Notes: generated by a model not told the origin, from the sequence alone. A stretch of 64,000 bases of DNA from Brienomyrus brachyistius (GCF_023856365.1 NC_064537.1:2328501-2392500); one strand, 5' to 3'; counted from the stretch's first letter, positions 1-11,054 are shown. Numbers and translations are program-made.

Positions 1-128
1 GTTGTTTGGCATTTTACAGACAAAGGTAATAGTTAAAGTGCAGGATCACACAACATTTCCGACCCACTAATTTTCACCAGTTCCATCAATTGGCAGTACA
101 AATATTCCAAGGTGAAAAGTAAAAATGT

Positions 129-199
129 GCACTGCTGATGTAGTGGCATCATGCAAGATTCCCATTCTTGCGACCTGGGTTCGATTCCCGGGCAGTGCA
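129..199 (+). tRNA. trnag-ccc: tRNA-Gly(CCC) copy 1
   Basis: G10A and T20C; A10-T25 pairs better than the consensus wobble. Class B6. Same form as copy 56. Confidence 0.85.
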
Positions 200-378
200 G
201 GTCTCATATGAAACACCAGGTAGTTGGCTTTCAGGTCAGTATCCCATCTGTTTTTTGGCATTTTATGGACAAAGGTAATAGTTAAAGTGCAGGATCACAC
301 AACATTTCCGACCTACTAATTTTCACCAGTTCCATCAATTGGCAGTACAAATATTCCAAGGTGAGAAGTGAAAAATGT

Positions 379-438
379 GTAGTGGTATCATGCAAGATTC
401 CCATTCTTGCGACCTGGGTTCGATTCCCGGGCAGTGCA
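379..438 (+). pseudogene. 5'-truncated tRNA-Gly copy 2
   Basis: About 11 nt covering most of the 5' acceptor strand and start of the A box are deleted; the rest is consensus with anticodon CCC. The equivalent unit in the next large duplicate (copy 28) is intact. Confidence 0.85.
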
Positions 439-617
439 GGTCTCATATAAAACACCAGGTAGTTGGCTTTCAGGTCAGTGTCCCATTTGTTGTTTGGCAT
501 TTTACAGACAAAGGTAATAGTTAAAGTGCAGGATCACACAACATTTCCGACCTACTAATTTTCACCAGTTCCATCAATTGGCAGTACAAATATTCCAAGT
601 TGAAAAGTCAAAAATAT

Positions 618-688
618 GCACTGCTGGTGTAGTGGTATCATGCAAGATTGCCATTCTTGCGACCTGGGTTCGATTCCCGGGCAGTGCA
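618..688 (+). tRNA. trnag-gcc: tRNA-Gly(GCC) copy 3
   Basis: Consensus body with C34G, so the anticodon is GCC (650-652). The class A T5 stop is lost (reads GTTTCG), and no T4 occurs before the next tRNA. Confidence 0.9.
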
Positions 689-864
689 GGTCTCATATAC
701 AACATGAGATCCCTGGCTTTCGGGTCAGTTTCGTAATCCGTTTGGCATATTACAGACAAAGGTAATAGTTAAAGTGTAGGATCACACAACGTTTCTGACC
801 TACTACTCTTTACCAGTTCCATCAATTGGCAGTACAAATATTCCAAGGTGAAAAGTAAAAATAT

Positions 865-935
865 GCACTGCTGGTGTAGTGGCATCATGCAAGATTCCCA
901 TTCTTGCGACCTGGGTTCGATTCCCGGGCAGTGCA
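865..935 (+). tRNA. trnag-ccc: tRNA-Gly(CCC) copy 4
   Basis: Only T20C in the D loop. First T4 downstream is at 996-999; this may also end transcripts started at copy 3. Confidence 0.88.
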
Positions 936-1113
936 GGTCTCATATAAAACACCAGGTAGTTGGTTTCAGGTCAGTGTCCCAACTGTTGTTTGGCATTTTA
1001 CAGACAAAGGTAATAGTTAAAGTGCAGGATCACACAACATTTCCGACCCACTAATTTTCACCAGTTCCATCAATTGGCAGTACAAATATTCCAAGTTGAA
1101 AAGTCAAAAATAT

Positions 1114-1184
1114 GCACTGCTGGTGTAGTGGTATCATGCAAGATTCCCATTCTTGCGACCTGGGTTCGATTCCCGGGCAGTGCA
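1114..1184 (+). tRNA. trnag-ccc: tRNA-Gly(CCC) copy 5
   Basis: Exact consensus, class A; T5 at 1225-1229. Confidence 0.92.
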
Positions 1185-1360
1185 GGTCACATATACAACA
1201 TGAGATACCTGGCTTTCGGGTCAGTTTTTAATCCGTTTGGCATATTAGAGACAAAGGTAATAGTGAAAGTGTAGGATCACACAACGTTTCTGACCTACTA
1301 CTTTTTACCAGTTCCATCAATTGGCAGTACAAATATTCCAAGGTGAAAAGTCCAAAATAT

Positions 1361-1431
1361 GCACTGCTGGTGTAGTGGTATCATGCAAGATTCCCATTCT
1401 TGCGACCTGGGTTCGATTCCCGGGCAGTGCA
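1361..1431 (+). tRNA. trnag-ccc: tRNA-Gly(CCC) copy 6
   Basis: Exact consensus, class B6; T6 at 1483-1488. Confidence 0.92.
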
Positions 1432-1610
1432 GGTCTTATATGAAACACCAGGTAGTTGGCTTTCAGGTCAGTATCCTATCTGTTTTTTGGCATTTTATGG
1501 ACAAAGGTAATAGTTAAAGTGCAGGATCACACAACATTTCCGACCTACTAATTTTCACCAGTTCCATCAATTGGCAGTACAAATATTCCAAGGTGAGAAG
1601 TCAAAAATAT

Positions 1611-1681
1611 GCACTGCTGGTGTAGTGGTATCATGCAAGATTCCCATTCTTGCGACCTGGGTTCGATTCCCGGGCAGTGCA
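1611..1681 (+). tRNA. trnag-ccc: tRNA-Gly(CCC) copy 7
   Basis: Exact consensus, class A. Confidence 0.92.
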
Positions 1682-1857
1682 AGTCGCATATACAACATGA
1701 GATACCTGGCTTTCAGGTCAGTTTTTAATCCTTTTGGCATATTACAGACAAAGGTAATAGTGAAAGTGTAGGATCACACAACGTTTGTGACCTACTACTT
1801 TTTACCAGTTCCATCAATTGGCAGTACAAATATTCCAAGGTGAAAAGTCCAAAATAT

Positions 1858-1928
1858 GCACTGCTGGTGTAGTGGTATCATGCAAGATTCCCATTCTTGC
1901 GACCTGGGTTCGATTCCCGGGCAGTGCA
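1858..1928 (+). tRNA. trnag-ccc: tRNA-Gly(CCC) copy 8
   Basis: Exact consensus, class B4; T4 at 1990-1993. Confidence 0.92.
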
Positions 1929-2107
1929 GGTCTCATATGCAACACCAGGTAGTTGGCTTTCAGGTCAGTATCCCATCTGTTGTTTGGCATTTTACAGACA
2001 AAGGTGGTAGTTAAAGTGTAGGATCACACAACGTTACTGACCTACTAATTTTCACCAGTTCCATCAATTGGCAGTACAAATATTCCAAGGTGAGAAGTCA
2101 AAAATAT

Positions 2108-2178
2108 GCACTGCTGGTGTAGTGGTATCATGCAAGATTCCCATTCTTGCGACCTGGGTTCGATTCCCGGGCAGTGCA
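2108..2178 (+). tRNA. trnag-ccc: tRNA-Gly(CCC) copy 9
   Basis: Exact consensus, class A. Confidence 0.92.
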
Positions 2179-2354
2179 AGTCGCATATACAACATGAGAT
2201 ACCTGGCTTTCAGGTCAGTTTTTAATCCTTTTGGCATATTACAGACAAAGGTAATAGTGAAAGTGTAGGATCACACAACGTTTGTGACCTACTACTTTTT
2301 ACCAGTTCCATCAATTGGCAGTACAAATATTCCAAGGTGAAAAGTCCAAAATAT

Positions 2355-2425
2355 GCACTGCTGGTGTAGTGGTATCATGCAAGATTCCCATTCTTGCGAC
2401 CTGGGTTCCATTCCCGGGCAGTGCA
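2355..2425 (+). tRNA. tRNA-Gly(CCC) copy 10, B-box variant
   Basis: G57C in the T loop alters the B box. The homologous copies 36 and 65 lack it, so it arose after duplication. Confidence 0.75.
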
Positions 2426-2604
2426 GGTCTCATATGCAACACCAGGTAGTTGGCTTTCAGGTCAGTATCCCATCTGTTGTTTGGCATTTTACAGACAAAG
2501 GTGGTAGTTAAAGTGTAGGATCACACAACGTTACTGACCTACTAATTTTCATCAGTTCCATCAATTGGCAGTACAAATATTCCAAGTTGAAAAGTCAAAA
2601 GCAT

Positions 2605-2675
2605 GCACTGCTGGTGTAGTTGTATCATGCAAGATTCCCATTCTTGCGACCTGGGTTTGATTCCCGGGCAGTGCA
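2605..2675 (+). tRNA. tRNA-Gly(CCC) copy 11, probably impaired
   Basis: G18T and C56T. Both hit D-loop/T-loop contacts, and C56 is an invariant B-box base. Founder form shared by copies 23, 37, 51, 66, 76, 88 and 99. Confidence 0.75.
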
Positions 2676-2854
2676 GGTCTCATATGAAACACCAGGTAGT
2701 TGGCTTTCAGGTCAGTATCCCATCTGTTGTTTGGCATTTTACAGACAAAGGTAATAGTTAAAGAGCAGGATCACACAACATTTCCGACCTACTAATTTTC
2801 ACCAGTTCCATCAATTGACAGTACAAATATTCCAAGGTGAGAAGTCAAAAATAT

Positions 2855-2925
2855 GCACTACTGGTTTAGTGGTATCATGCAAGATTCCCATTCTTGCGAC
2901 CTGGGTTCGATTCCCAGGCAGTGCA
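2855..2925 (+). tRNA. tRNA-Gly(CCC) copy 12, acceptor mismatch
   Basis: G6A breaks acceptor pair 6-67 and G12T weakens the D stem. G64A turns a T-stem wobble into a T-A pair. Same form as copies 38, 67 and 77. Confidence 0.7.
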
Positions 2926-3104
2926 GGTCTCATATAAAACACCAGGTAGTTGGCTTTCAGGTCAGTGTCCCATTTGTTGTTTGGCATTTTACAGACAAAG
3001 GTAATAGTTAAAGTGCAGGATCACACAACATTTCCGACCTACTAATTTTCACCAGTTCCATCAATTGGCAGTACAAATATTCCAAGTTGAAAAGTCAAAA
3101 ATAT

Positions 3105-3175
3105 GCACTGCTGGTGTATTGGTATCATGCAAGATTGCCATTCTTGCGACCTGGGTTCGATTCCCGGGCAGTGCA
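3105..3175 (+). tRNA. trnag-gcc: tRNA-Gly(GCC) copy 13, G15 variant
   Basis: Anticodon GCC with G15T in the A box and Levitt-pair position. Class A. Same form as copies 39, 68 and 78. Confidence 0.78.
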
Positions 3176-3351
3176 GGTCTCATATACAACATGAGATACC
3201 TGGCTTTCGGGTCAGTTTTTAATCCTTTTGGCATATTACAGACAAAGGTAATAGTGAAAGTGTAGGATCACACAACATTTCCGACCTACTACTTTTTACC
3301 AGTTCCATCAATTGGCAGTACAAATATTCCAAGGTGAAAAGTCAAAAATAT

Positions 3352-3422
3352 GCACTGCTGGTGTAGTGGTATCATGCAAGATTCCCATTCTTGCGACCTG
3401 GGTTCGATTCCCGGGCAGTGCA
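3352..3422 (+). tRNA. trnag-ccc: tRNA-Gly(CCC) copy 14
   Basis: Exact consensus, class B4. Confidence 0.92.
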
Positions 3423-3597
3423 GGTCTCATATGCAACACCTGGAAGTTGGCTTTCAGGTCAGTATCCCATCTGTTGTTTGGCATTTTACAGACAAAGGTA
3501 ATAGTTAAAGTGCAGGATCACACATTTCCGACCTACTAATTTTCACCAGTTCCATCAATTGGCAGTACAAATATTCCAAGGTGAAAAGTAAAAATAT

Positions 3598-3668
3598 GCA
3601 TTGCTGGTGAAGTGGCATCATGCAAGATTCCCATTCTTGCGACCTGGGTTCGATTCCCGGGCAGTGCA
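3598..3668 (+). tRNA. trnag-ccc: tRNA-Gly(CCC) copy 15
   Basis: C4T (T-G wobble in the acceptor), T13A (makes a 13-22 pair) and T20C. Folds normally. Confidence 0.83.
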
Positions 3669-3847
3669 GGTCTCATATAAAACACCAGGTAGTTGGCTTT
3701 CAGGTCAGTGTCCCAACTGTTGTTTGGCATTTTACAGACAAAGGTAATAGTTAAAGTGCAGGATCACACAACATTTCCGACCTACTAATTTTCACCAGTT
3801 CCATCAATTGGCAGTAGAAATATTCCAAGTTGAAAAGTCAAAAATAT

Positions 3848-3918
3848 GCACTGCTGGTGTAGTGGTATCATGCACGATTCCCATTCTTCCGACCTGGGTT
3901 CGATTCCCGGGCAGTGCA
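3848..3918 (+). pseudogene. tRNA-Gly(CCC) copy 16, broken anticodon stem
   Basis: A29C and G43C leave two mismatches in the 5-bp anticodon stem. Same as copy 42; worsened in copies 70 and 80. Confidence 0.7.
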
Positions 3919-4095
3919 GGTCGCATATACAACATGAGATACCTGGCTTTCGGGTCAGTTTTTAATCCGTTTGGCATATTAGAGACAAAGGTAATAGTTA
4001 AAGTGTAGGATCACACAACGTTTCTGACCTACTACTTTTTACCAGTTCCATCAATTGGCAGTACAAATATTCCAAGGTGAAAAGTCAAAAAATAT

Positions 4096-4166
4096 GCACT
4101 GCTGGTGTAGTGGTATCATGCAAGATTCCCATTCTTGCGACCTGGGTTCGATTCCCGGGCAGTGCA
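4096..4166 (+). tRNA. trnag-ccc: tRNA-Gly(CCC) copy 17
   Basis: Exact consensus, class A. Confidence 0.92.
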
Positions 4167-4341
4167 GGTCTCATATACAACATGAGATACCTGGCTTTCG
4201 GGTCAGTTTTTAATCCGTTTGGCATATTACAGACAAAGGTAATAGTGAAAGTGTAGGATCACACAACATTTCCGACCTACTAATTTTCACCAGTTCCATC
4301 AATTGGCAGTACAAATATTCCAAGGTGAAAAGTAAAAATAT

Positions 4342-4412
4342 GCACTGCTGGTGTAGTGGCATCATGCAAGATTCCCATTCTTGCGACCTGGGTTCGATTC
4401 CCGGGCAGTGCA
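4342..4412 (+). tRNA. trnag-ccc: tRNA-Gly(CCC) copy 18
   Basis: T20C only, class B4. Confidence 0.9.
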
Positions 4413-4591
4413 GGTCTCATATAAAACACCAGGTAGTTGGCTTTCAGGTCAGTGTCCCAACTGTTGTTTGGCATTTTACAGACAAAGGTAATAGTTAAAG
4501 TGCAGGATCACACAACATTTCCGACCTACTAATTTTCACCAGTTCCATCAATTGGCAGTACAAATATTCCAAGTTGAAAAGTCAAAAATAT

Positions 4592-4662
4592 GCACTGCTG
4601 GTGTAGTGGTATCATGCAAGATTCCCATTCTTGCGACCTGGGTTCGATTCCCGGGCAGTGCA
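4592..4662 (+). tRNA. trnag-ccc: tRNA-Gly(CCC) copy 19
   Basis: Exact consensus, class A. Confidence 0.92.
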
Positions 4663-4838
4663 GGTCGCGTATACAACATGAGATACCTGGCTTTCGGGTC
4701 AGTTTTTAATCCGTTTGGCATATTAGAGCCAAAGGTAATAGTGAAAGAGTAGGATCACACAACGTTTGTGACCTACTACTTTTTACCAGTTCCATCAATT
4801 GGCAGTACAAATATTCCAAGGTGAAAAGTCCAAAATAT

Positions 4839-4909
4839 GCACTGCTGGTGTAGTGGTATCATGCAAGATTCCCATTCTTGCGACCTGGGTTCGATTCCCG
4901 GGCAGTGCA
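4839..4909 (+). tRNA. trnag-ccc: tRNA-Gly(CCC) copy 20
   Basis: Exact consensus, class B6. Confidence 0.92.
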
Positions 4910-5088
4910 GGTCTTATATGAAACACCAGGTAGTTGGCTTTCAGGTCAGTATCCCATCTGTTTTTTGGCATTTTATGGACAAAGGTAATAGTTAAAGTGC
5001 AGGATCACACAACATTTCCGACCTACTAATTTTCACCAGTTCCATCAATTGGCAGTACAAATATTCCAAGGTGAGAAGTCAAAAATAT

Positions 5089-5159
5089 GCACTGCTGGTG
5101 TAGTGGTATCATGCAAGATTCCCATTCTTGCGACCTGGGTTCGATTCCCGGGCAGTGCA
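5089..5159 (+). tRNA. trnag-ccc: tRNA-Gly(CCC) copy 21
   Basis: Exact consensus, class A. Confidence 0.92.
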
Positions 5160-5335
5160 AGTCGCATATACAACATGAGATACCTGGCTTTCAGGTCAGT
5201 TTTTAAACCTTTTGGCATATTACAGACAAAGGTAATAGTGAAAGTGTAGGATCACACAACGTTTCTGACCTACTACTTTTTACCAGTTCCATCAATTGGC
5301 AGTACAAATATTCCAAGGTGAAAAGTCAAAAATAT

Positions 5336-5406
5336 GCACTGCTGGTGTAGTGGTATCATGCAAGATTCCCATTCTTGCGACCTGGGTTCGATTCCCGGGC
5401 AGTGCA
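5336..5406 (+). tRNA. trnag-ccc: tRNA-Gly(CCC) copy 22
   Basis: Exact consensus, class B4. Confidence 0.92.
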
Positions 5407-5585
5407 GGTCTCATATGCAACACCAGGTAGTTGGCTTTCAGGTCAGTATCCCATCTGTTGTTTGGCATTTTACAGACAAAGGTGGTAGTTAAAGTGTAGG
5501 ATCACACAACGTTACTGACCTACTAATTTTCACCAGTTCCATCAATTGGCAGTACAAATATTCCAAGTTGAAAAGTCAAAAGCAT

Positions 5586-5656
5586 GCACTGCTGGTGTAG
5601 TTGTATCATGCAAGATTCCCATTCTTGCGACCTGGGTTTGATTCCCGGGCAGTGCA
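5586..5656 (+). tRNA. tRNA-Gly(CCC) copy 23, probably impaired
   Basis: G18T and C56T (copy 11 form). Confidence 0.75.
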
Positions 5657-5835
5657 GGTCTCATATGAAACACCAGGTAGTTGGCTTTCAGGTCAGTATC
5701 CCATCTGTTGTTTGGCATTTTACAGACAAAGGTAATAGTTAAAGAGCAGGATCACACAACATTTCCGACCTACTAATTTTCACCAGTTCCATCAATTGAC
5801 AGTACAAATATTCCAAGGTGAGAAGTCAAAAATAT

Positions 5836-5906
5836 ACACTACTGGTTTAGTGGTATCATGCAAGATTCCCATTCTTGCGACCTGGGTTCGATTCCCGGGC
5901 AGTGCA
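5836..5906 (+). pseudogene. tRNA-Gly copy 24, acceptor stem broken
   Basis: G1A, G6A and G12T: two acceptor mismatches including the first pair. Same form as copies 52 and 89. Confidence 0.7.
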
Positions 5907-6085
5907 GGTCTCATATAAAACACCAGGTAGTTGGCTTTCAGTTCAGTGTCCCATTTGTTGTTTGGCATTTTACAGACAAAGGTAATAGTTAAAGTGCAGG
6001 ATCACACAACATTTCTGACCTACTAATTTTCACCAGTTCCATCAATTGGCAGTACAAATATTCCAAGTTGAAAAGTCAAAAATAT

Positions 6086-6156
6086 GCACTGCTGGTGTAG
6101 TGGTATCATGCAAGATTGCCATTCTTGCGACCTGGGTTCGATTCCCGGGCAGTGCA
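6086..6156 (+). tRNA. trnag-gcc: tRNA-Gly(GCC) copy 25
   Basis: Consensus except C34G; intact boxes and T5 stop. Confidence 0.92.
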
Positions 6157-6332
6157 GGTCTCATATACAACATGAGATACCTGGCTTTCGGGTCAGTTTT
6201 TAATCCTTTTGGCATATTACAGACAACGGTAATAGTGAAAGTGTAGGATCACACAACATTTCCGACCTACTACTTTTTACCAGTTCCATCAATTGGCAGT
6301 ACAAATATTCCAAGGTGAAAAGTCAAAAATAT

Positions 6333-6403
6333 GCACTGCTGGTGTAGTGGTATCATGCAAGATTCCCATTCTTGCGACCTGGGTTCGATTCCCGGGCAGT
6401 GCA
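6333..6403 (+). tRNA. trnag-ccc: tRNA-Gly(CCC) copy 26
   Basis: Exact consensus, class B4. Confidence 0.92.
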
Positions 6404-6581
6404 GGTCTCATATGCAACACCTGGTAGTTGGCTTTCAGGTCAGTATCCCATCTGTTGTTTGGCATTTTACAGACAAAGGTAATAGTTAAAGTGCAGGATC
6501 ACACAACATTTCCGACCTACTAATTTTCACCAGTTCCATCAATTGGCAGTACAAATATTCCAAGGTGAAAAGTAAAAATAT

Positions 6582-6652
6582 GCACTGCTGGTGTAGTGGC
6601 ATCATGCAAGATTCCCATTCTTGCGACCTGGGTTCGATTCCCGGGCAGTGCA
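6582..6652 (+). tRNA. trnag-ccc: tRNA-Gly(CCC) copy 27
   Basis: T20C only, class B4. Confidence 0.9.
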
Positions 6653-6831
6653 GGTCTCATATAAAATGCCAGGTAGTTGGCTTTCAGGTCAGTATCCCAA
6701 CTGTTGTTTGGCATTTTACAGACAAAGGTAATAGTTAAAGTGCAGGATCACACAACATTTCCGACCCACTAATTTTCACCAGTTCCATCAATTGGCAGTA
6801 CAAATATTCCAAGGTGAGAAGTCAAAAATAT

Positions 6832-6902
6832 GCACTGCTGGTGTAGTGGTATCATGCAAGATTCCCATTCTTGCGACCTGGGTTCGATTCCCGGGCAGTG
6901 CA
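6832..6902 (+). tRNA. trnag-ccc: tRNA-Gly(CCC) copy 28
   Basis: Exact consensus, class B4; intact counterpart of truncated copy 2. Confidence 0.92.
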
Positions 6903-7081
6903 GGTCTCATATAAAACACCAGGTAGTTGGCTTTCAGGTCAGTGTCCCATTTGTTGTTTGGCATTTTACAGACAAAGGTAATAGTTAAAGTGCAGGATCA
7001 CACAACATTTCCGACCTACTAATTTTCACCAGTTCCATCAATTGGCAGTACAAATATTCCAAGTTGAAAAGTCAAAAATAT

Positions 7082-7152
7082 GCACTGCTGGTGTAGTGGT
7101 ATCATGCAAGATTGCCATTCTTGCGACCTGGGTTCGATTCCCGGGCAGTGCA
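7082..7152 (+). tRNA. trnag-gcc: tRNA-Gly(GCC) copy 29
   Basis: C34G only. T5 stop lost, as in copy 3. Confidence 0.9.
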
Positions 7153-7328
7153 GGTCTCATATACAACATGAGATCCCTGGCTTTCGGGTCAGTTTCGTAA
7201 TCCGTTTGGCATATTACAGACAAAGGTAATAGTTAAAGTGTAGGATCACACAACGTTTCTGACCTACTACTCTTTGCCAGTTCCATCAATTGGCAGTACA
7301 AATATTCCAAGGTGAAATATAAAAATAT

Positions 7329-7399
7329 GCACTGCTGGTGTAGTGGCATCATGCAAGATTCCCATTCTTGCGACCTGGGTTCGATTCCCGGGCAGTGCA
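7329..7399 (+). tRNA. trnag-ccc: tRNA-Gly(CCC) copy 30
   Basis: T20C only; follows the stop-less copy 29. Confidence 0.88.
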
Positions 7400-7577
7400 G
7401 GTCTCATATAAAACACCAGGTAGTTGGTTTCAGGTCAGTGTCCCAACTGTTATTTGGCATTTTACAGACAAAGGTAATAGTTAAAGTGCAGGATCACACA
7501 ACATTTCCGACCCACTAATTTTCACCAGTTCCATCAATTGGCAGTACAAATATTCCAAGTTGAAAAGTCAAAAATAT

Positions 7578-7648
7578 GCACTGCTGGTGTAGTGGTATCA
7601 TGCAAGATTCCCATTCTTGCGACCTGGGTTCGATTCCCGGGCAGTGCA
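7578..7648 (+). tRNA. trnag-ccc: tRNA-Gly(CCC) copy 31
   Basis: Exact consensus, class A. Confidence 0.92.
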
Positions 7649-7824
7649 GGTCACATATACAACATGAGATACCTGGCTTTCGGGTCAGTTTTTAATCCGT
7701 TTGGCATATTAGAGACAAAGGTAATAGTGAAAGTGTAGGATCACACAACGTTTCTGACCTACTACTTTTTACCAGTTCCATCAATTGGCAGTACAAATAT
7801 TCCAAGGTGAAAAGTCCAAAATAT

Positions 7825-7895
7825 GCACTGCTGGTGTAGTGGTATCATGCAAGATTCCCATTCTTGCGACCTGGGTTCGATTCCCGGGCAGTGCA
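7825..7895 (+). tRNA. trnag-ccc: tRNA-Gly(CCC) copy 32
   Basis: Exact consensus, class B6. Confidence 0.92.
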
Positions 7896-8074
7896 GGTCT
7901 TATATAAAACACCAGGTAGTTGGCTTTCAGGTCAGTATCCCATCTGTTTTTTGGCATTTTATGGACAAAGGTAATAGTTAAAGTGCAGGATCACACAACA
8001 TTTCCGACCTACTAATTTTCACCAGTTCCATCAATTGGCAGTACAAATATTCCAAGGTGAGAAGTCAAAAATAT

Positions 8075-8145
8075 GCACTGCTGGTGTAGTGGTATCATGC
8101 AAGATTCCCATTCTTGCGACCTGGGTTCGATTCCCGGGCAGTGCA
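8075..8145 (+). tRNA. trnag-ccc: tRNA-Gly(CCC) copy 33
   Basis: Exact consensus, class A. Confidence 0.92.
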
Positions 8146-8321
8146 AGTCGCATATACAACATGAGATACCTGGCTTTCAGGTCAGTTTTTAATCATTTTG
8201 GCATATTACAGACAAAGGTAATAGTGAAAGTGTAGGATCACACAACGTTTGTGACCTACTACTTTTTACCAGTTCCATCAATTGGCAGTACAAATATTCC
8301 AAGGTGAAAAGTCCAAAATAT

Positions 8322-8392
8322 GCACTGCTGGTGTAGTGGTATCATGCAAGATTCCCATTCTTGCGACCTGGGTTCGATTCCCGGGCAGTGCA
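8322..8392 (+). tRNA. trnag-ccc: tRNA-Gly(CCC) copy 34
   Basis: Exact consensus, class B4. Confidence 0.92.
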
Positions 8393-8571
8393 GGTCTCAT
8401 ATGCAACACCAGGTAGTTGGCTTTCAGGTCAGTATCCCATCTGTTGTTTGGCATTTTACAGACAAAGGTGGTAGTTAAAGTGTAGGATCACACAACGTTA
8501 CTGACCTACTAATTTTCACCAGTTCCATCAATTGGCAGTACAAATATTCCAAGGTGAGAAGTCAAAAATAT

Positions 8572-8642
8572 GCACTGCTGGTGTAGTGGTATCATGCAAG
8601 ATTCCCATTCTTGCGACCTGGGTTCGATTCCCGGGCAGTGCA
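8572..8642 (+). tRNA. trnag-ccc: tRNA-Gly(CCC) copy 35
   Basis: Exact consensus, class A. Confidence 0.92.
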
Positions 8643-8818
8643 AGTCGCATATACAACATGAGATACCTGGCTTTCAGGTCAGTTTTTAATCCTTTTGGCA
8701 TATTACAGACAAAGGTAATAGTGAAAGTGTAGGATCACACAACGTTTGTGACCTACTACTTTTTACCAGTTCCATCAATTGGCAGTACAAATATTCCAAG
8801 GTGAAAAGTCCAAAATAT

Positions 8819-8889
8819 GCACTGCTGGTGTAGTGGTATCATGCAAGATTCCCATTCTTGCGACCTGGGTTCGATTCCCGGGCAGTGCA
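8819..8889 (+). tRNA. trnag-ccc: tRNA-Gly(CCC) copy 36
   Basis: Exact consensus, class B4; lacks the G57C of its homologue copy 10. Confidence 0.92.
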
Positions 8890-9068
8890 GGTCTCATATG
8901 CAACACCAGGTAGTTGGCTTTCAGGTCAGTATCCCATCTGTTGTTTGGCATTTTACAGACAAAGGTGGTAGTTAAAGTGTAGGATCACACAACGTTACTG
9001 ACCTACTAATTTTCATCAGTTCCATCAATTGGCAGTACAAATATTCCAAGTTGAAAAGTCAAAAGCAT

Positions 9069-9139
9069 GCACTGCTGGTGTAGTTGTATCATGCAAGATT
9101 CCCATTCTTGCGACCTGGGTTTGATTCCCGGGCAGTGCA
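9069..9139 (+). tRNA. tRNA-Gly(CCC) copy 37, probably impaired
   Basis: G18T and C56T (copy 11 form). Confidence 0.75.
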
Positions 9140-9318
9140 GGTCTCATATGAAACACCAGGTAGTTGGCTTTCAGGTCAGTATCCCATCTGTTGTTTGGCA
9201 TTTTACAGACAAAGGTAATAGTTAAAGAGCAGGATCACACAACATTTCCGACCTACTAATTTTCACCAGTTCCATCAATTGACAGTACAAATATTCCAAG
9301 GTGAGAAGTCAAAAATAT

Positions 9319-9389
9319 GCACTACTGGTTTAGTGGTATCATGCAAGATTCCCATTCTTGCGACCTGGGTTCGATTCCCAGGCAGTGCA
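9319..9389 (+). tRNA. tRNA-Gly(CCC) copy 38, acceptor mismatch
   Basis: G6A, G12T and G64A (copy 12 form). Confidence 0.7.
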
Positions 9390-9568
9390 GGTCTCATATA
9401 AAACACCAGGTAGTTGGCTTTCAGGTCAGTGTCCCATTTGTTGTTTGGCATTTTACAGACAAAGGTAATAGTTAAAGTGCAGGATCACACAACATTTCCG
9501 ACCTACTAATTTTCACCAGTTCCATCAATTGGCAGTACAAATATTCCAAGTTGAAAAGTCAAAAATAT

Positions 9569-9639
9569 GCACTGCTGGTGTATTGGTATCATGCAAGATT
9601 GCCATTCTTGCGACCTGGGTTCGATTCCCGGGCAGTGCA
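9569..9639 (+). tRNA. trnag-gcc: tRNA-Gly(GCC) copy 39, G15 variant
   Basis: Anticodon GCC with G15T. Confidence 0.78.
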
Positions 9640-9814
9640 GGTCTCATATACAACATGAGATACCTGGCTTTCGGGTCAGTTTTTAATCCTTTTGGCATAT
9701 TACAGACAAAGGTAATAGTGAAAGTGTAGGATCACACAACGTTTCTGACCTACTACTTTTTACCAGTTCCATCAATTGGCAGTACAAATATTCCAAGGTG
9801 AAAAGTAAAAATAT

Positions 9815-9885
9815 GCATTGCTGGTGTAGTGGTATCATGCAAGATTCCCATTCTTGCGACCTGGGTTCGATTCCCGGGCAGTGCA
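9815..9885 (+). tRNA. trnag-ccc: tRNA-Gly(CCC) copy 40
   Basis: C4T only (acceptor wobble), class B4. Confidence 0.87.
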
Positions 9886-10060
9886 GGTCTCATATGCAAC
9901 ACCTGGAAGTTGGCTTTCAGGTCAGTATCCCATCTGTTGTTTGGCATTTTACAGACAAAGGTAATAGTTAAAGTGCAGGATCACACATTTCCGACCTACT
10001 AATTTTCACCAGTTCCATCAATTGGCAGTACAAATATTCCAAGGTGAAAAGTAAAAATAT

Positions 10061-10131
10061 GCATTGCTGGTGAAGTGGCATCATGCAAGATTCCCATTCT
10101 TGCGACCTGGGTTCGATTCCCGGGCAGTGCA
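10061..10131 (+). tRNA. trnag-ccc: tRNA-Gly(CCC) copy 41
   Basis: C4T, T13A and T20C (copy 15 form). Confidence 0.83.
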
Positions 10132-10310
10132 GGTCTCATATAAAACACCAGGTAGTTGGCTTTCAGGTCAGTGTCCCAACTGTTGTTTGGCATTTTACAG
10201 ACAAAGGTAATAGTTAAAGTGCAGGATCACACAACATTTCCGACCTACTAATTTTCACCAGTTCCATCAATTGGCAGTAGAAATATTCCAAGTTGAAAAG
10301 TCAAAAATAT

Positions 10311-10381
10311 GCACTGCTGGTGTAGTGGTATCATGCACGATTCCCATTCTTCCGACCTGGGTTCGATTCCCGGGCAGTGCA
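10311..10381 (+). pseudogene. tRNA-Gly(CCC) copy 42, broken anticodon stem
   Basis: A29C and G43C (copy 16 form). Confidence 0.7.
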
Positions 10382-10558
10382 GGTCGCATATACAACATGA
10401 GATACCTGGCTTTCGGGTCAGTTTTTAATCCGTTTGGCATATTAGAGACAAAGGTAATAGTTAAAGTGTAGGATCACACAACGTTTCTGACCTACTACTT
10501 TTTACCAGTTCCATCAATTGGCAGTACAAATATTCCAAGGTGAAAAGTCAAAAAATAT

Positions 10559-10629
10559 GCACTGCTGGTGTAGTGGTATCATGCAAGATTCCCATTCTTG
10601 CGACCTGGGTTCGATTCCCGGGCAGTGCA
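10559..10629 (+). tRNA. trnag-ccc: tRNA-Gly(CCC) copy 43
   Basis: Exact consensus, class A. Confidence 0.92.
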
Positions 10630-10804
10630 GGTCTCATATACAACATGAGATACCTGGCTTTCGGGTCAGTTTTTAATCCGTTTGGCATATTACAGACAAA
10701 GGTAATAGTGAAAGTGTAGGATCACACAACATTTCCGACCTACTAATTTTCACCAGTTCCATCAATTGGCAGTACAAATATTCCAAGGTGAAAAGTAAAA
10801 ATAT

Positions 10805-10875
10805 GCACTGCTGGTGTAGTGGCATCATGCAAGATTCCCATTCTTGCGACCTGGGTTCGATTCCCGGGCAGTGCA
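10805..10875 (+). tRNA. trnag-ccc: tRNA-Gly(CCC) copy 44
   Basis: T20C only, class B4. Confidence 0.9.
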
Positions 10876-11054
10876 GGTCTCATATAAAACACCAGGTAGT
10901 TGGCTTTCAGGTCAGTGTCCCAACTGTTGTTTGGCATTTTACAGACAAAGGTAATAGTTAAAGTGCAGGATCACACAACATTTCCGACCTACTAATTTTC
11001 ACCAGTTCCATCAATTGGCAGTACAAATATTCCAAGTTGAAAAGTCAAAAATAT

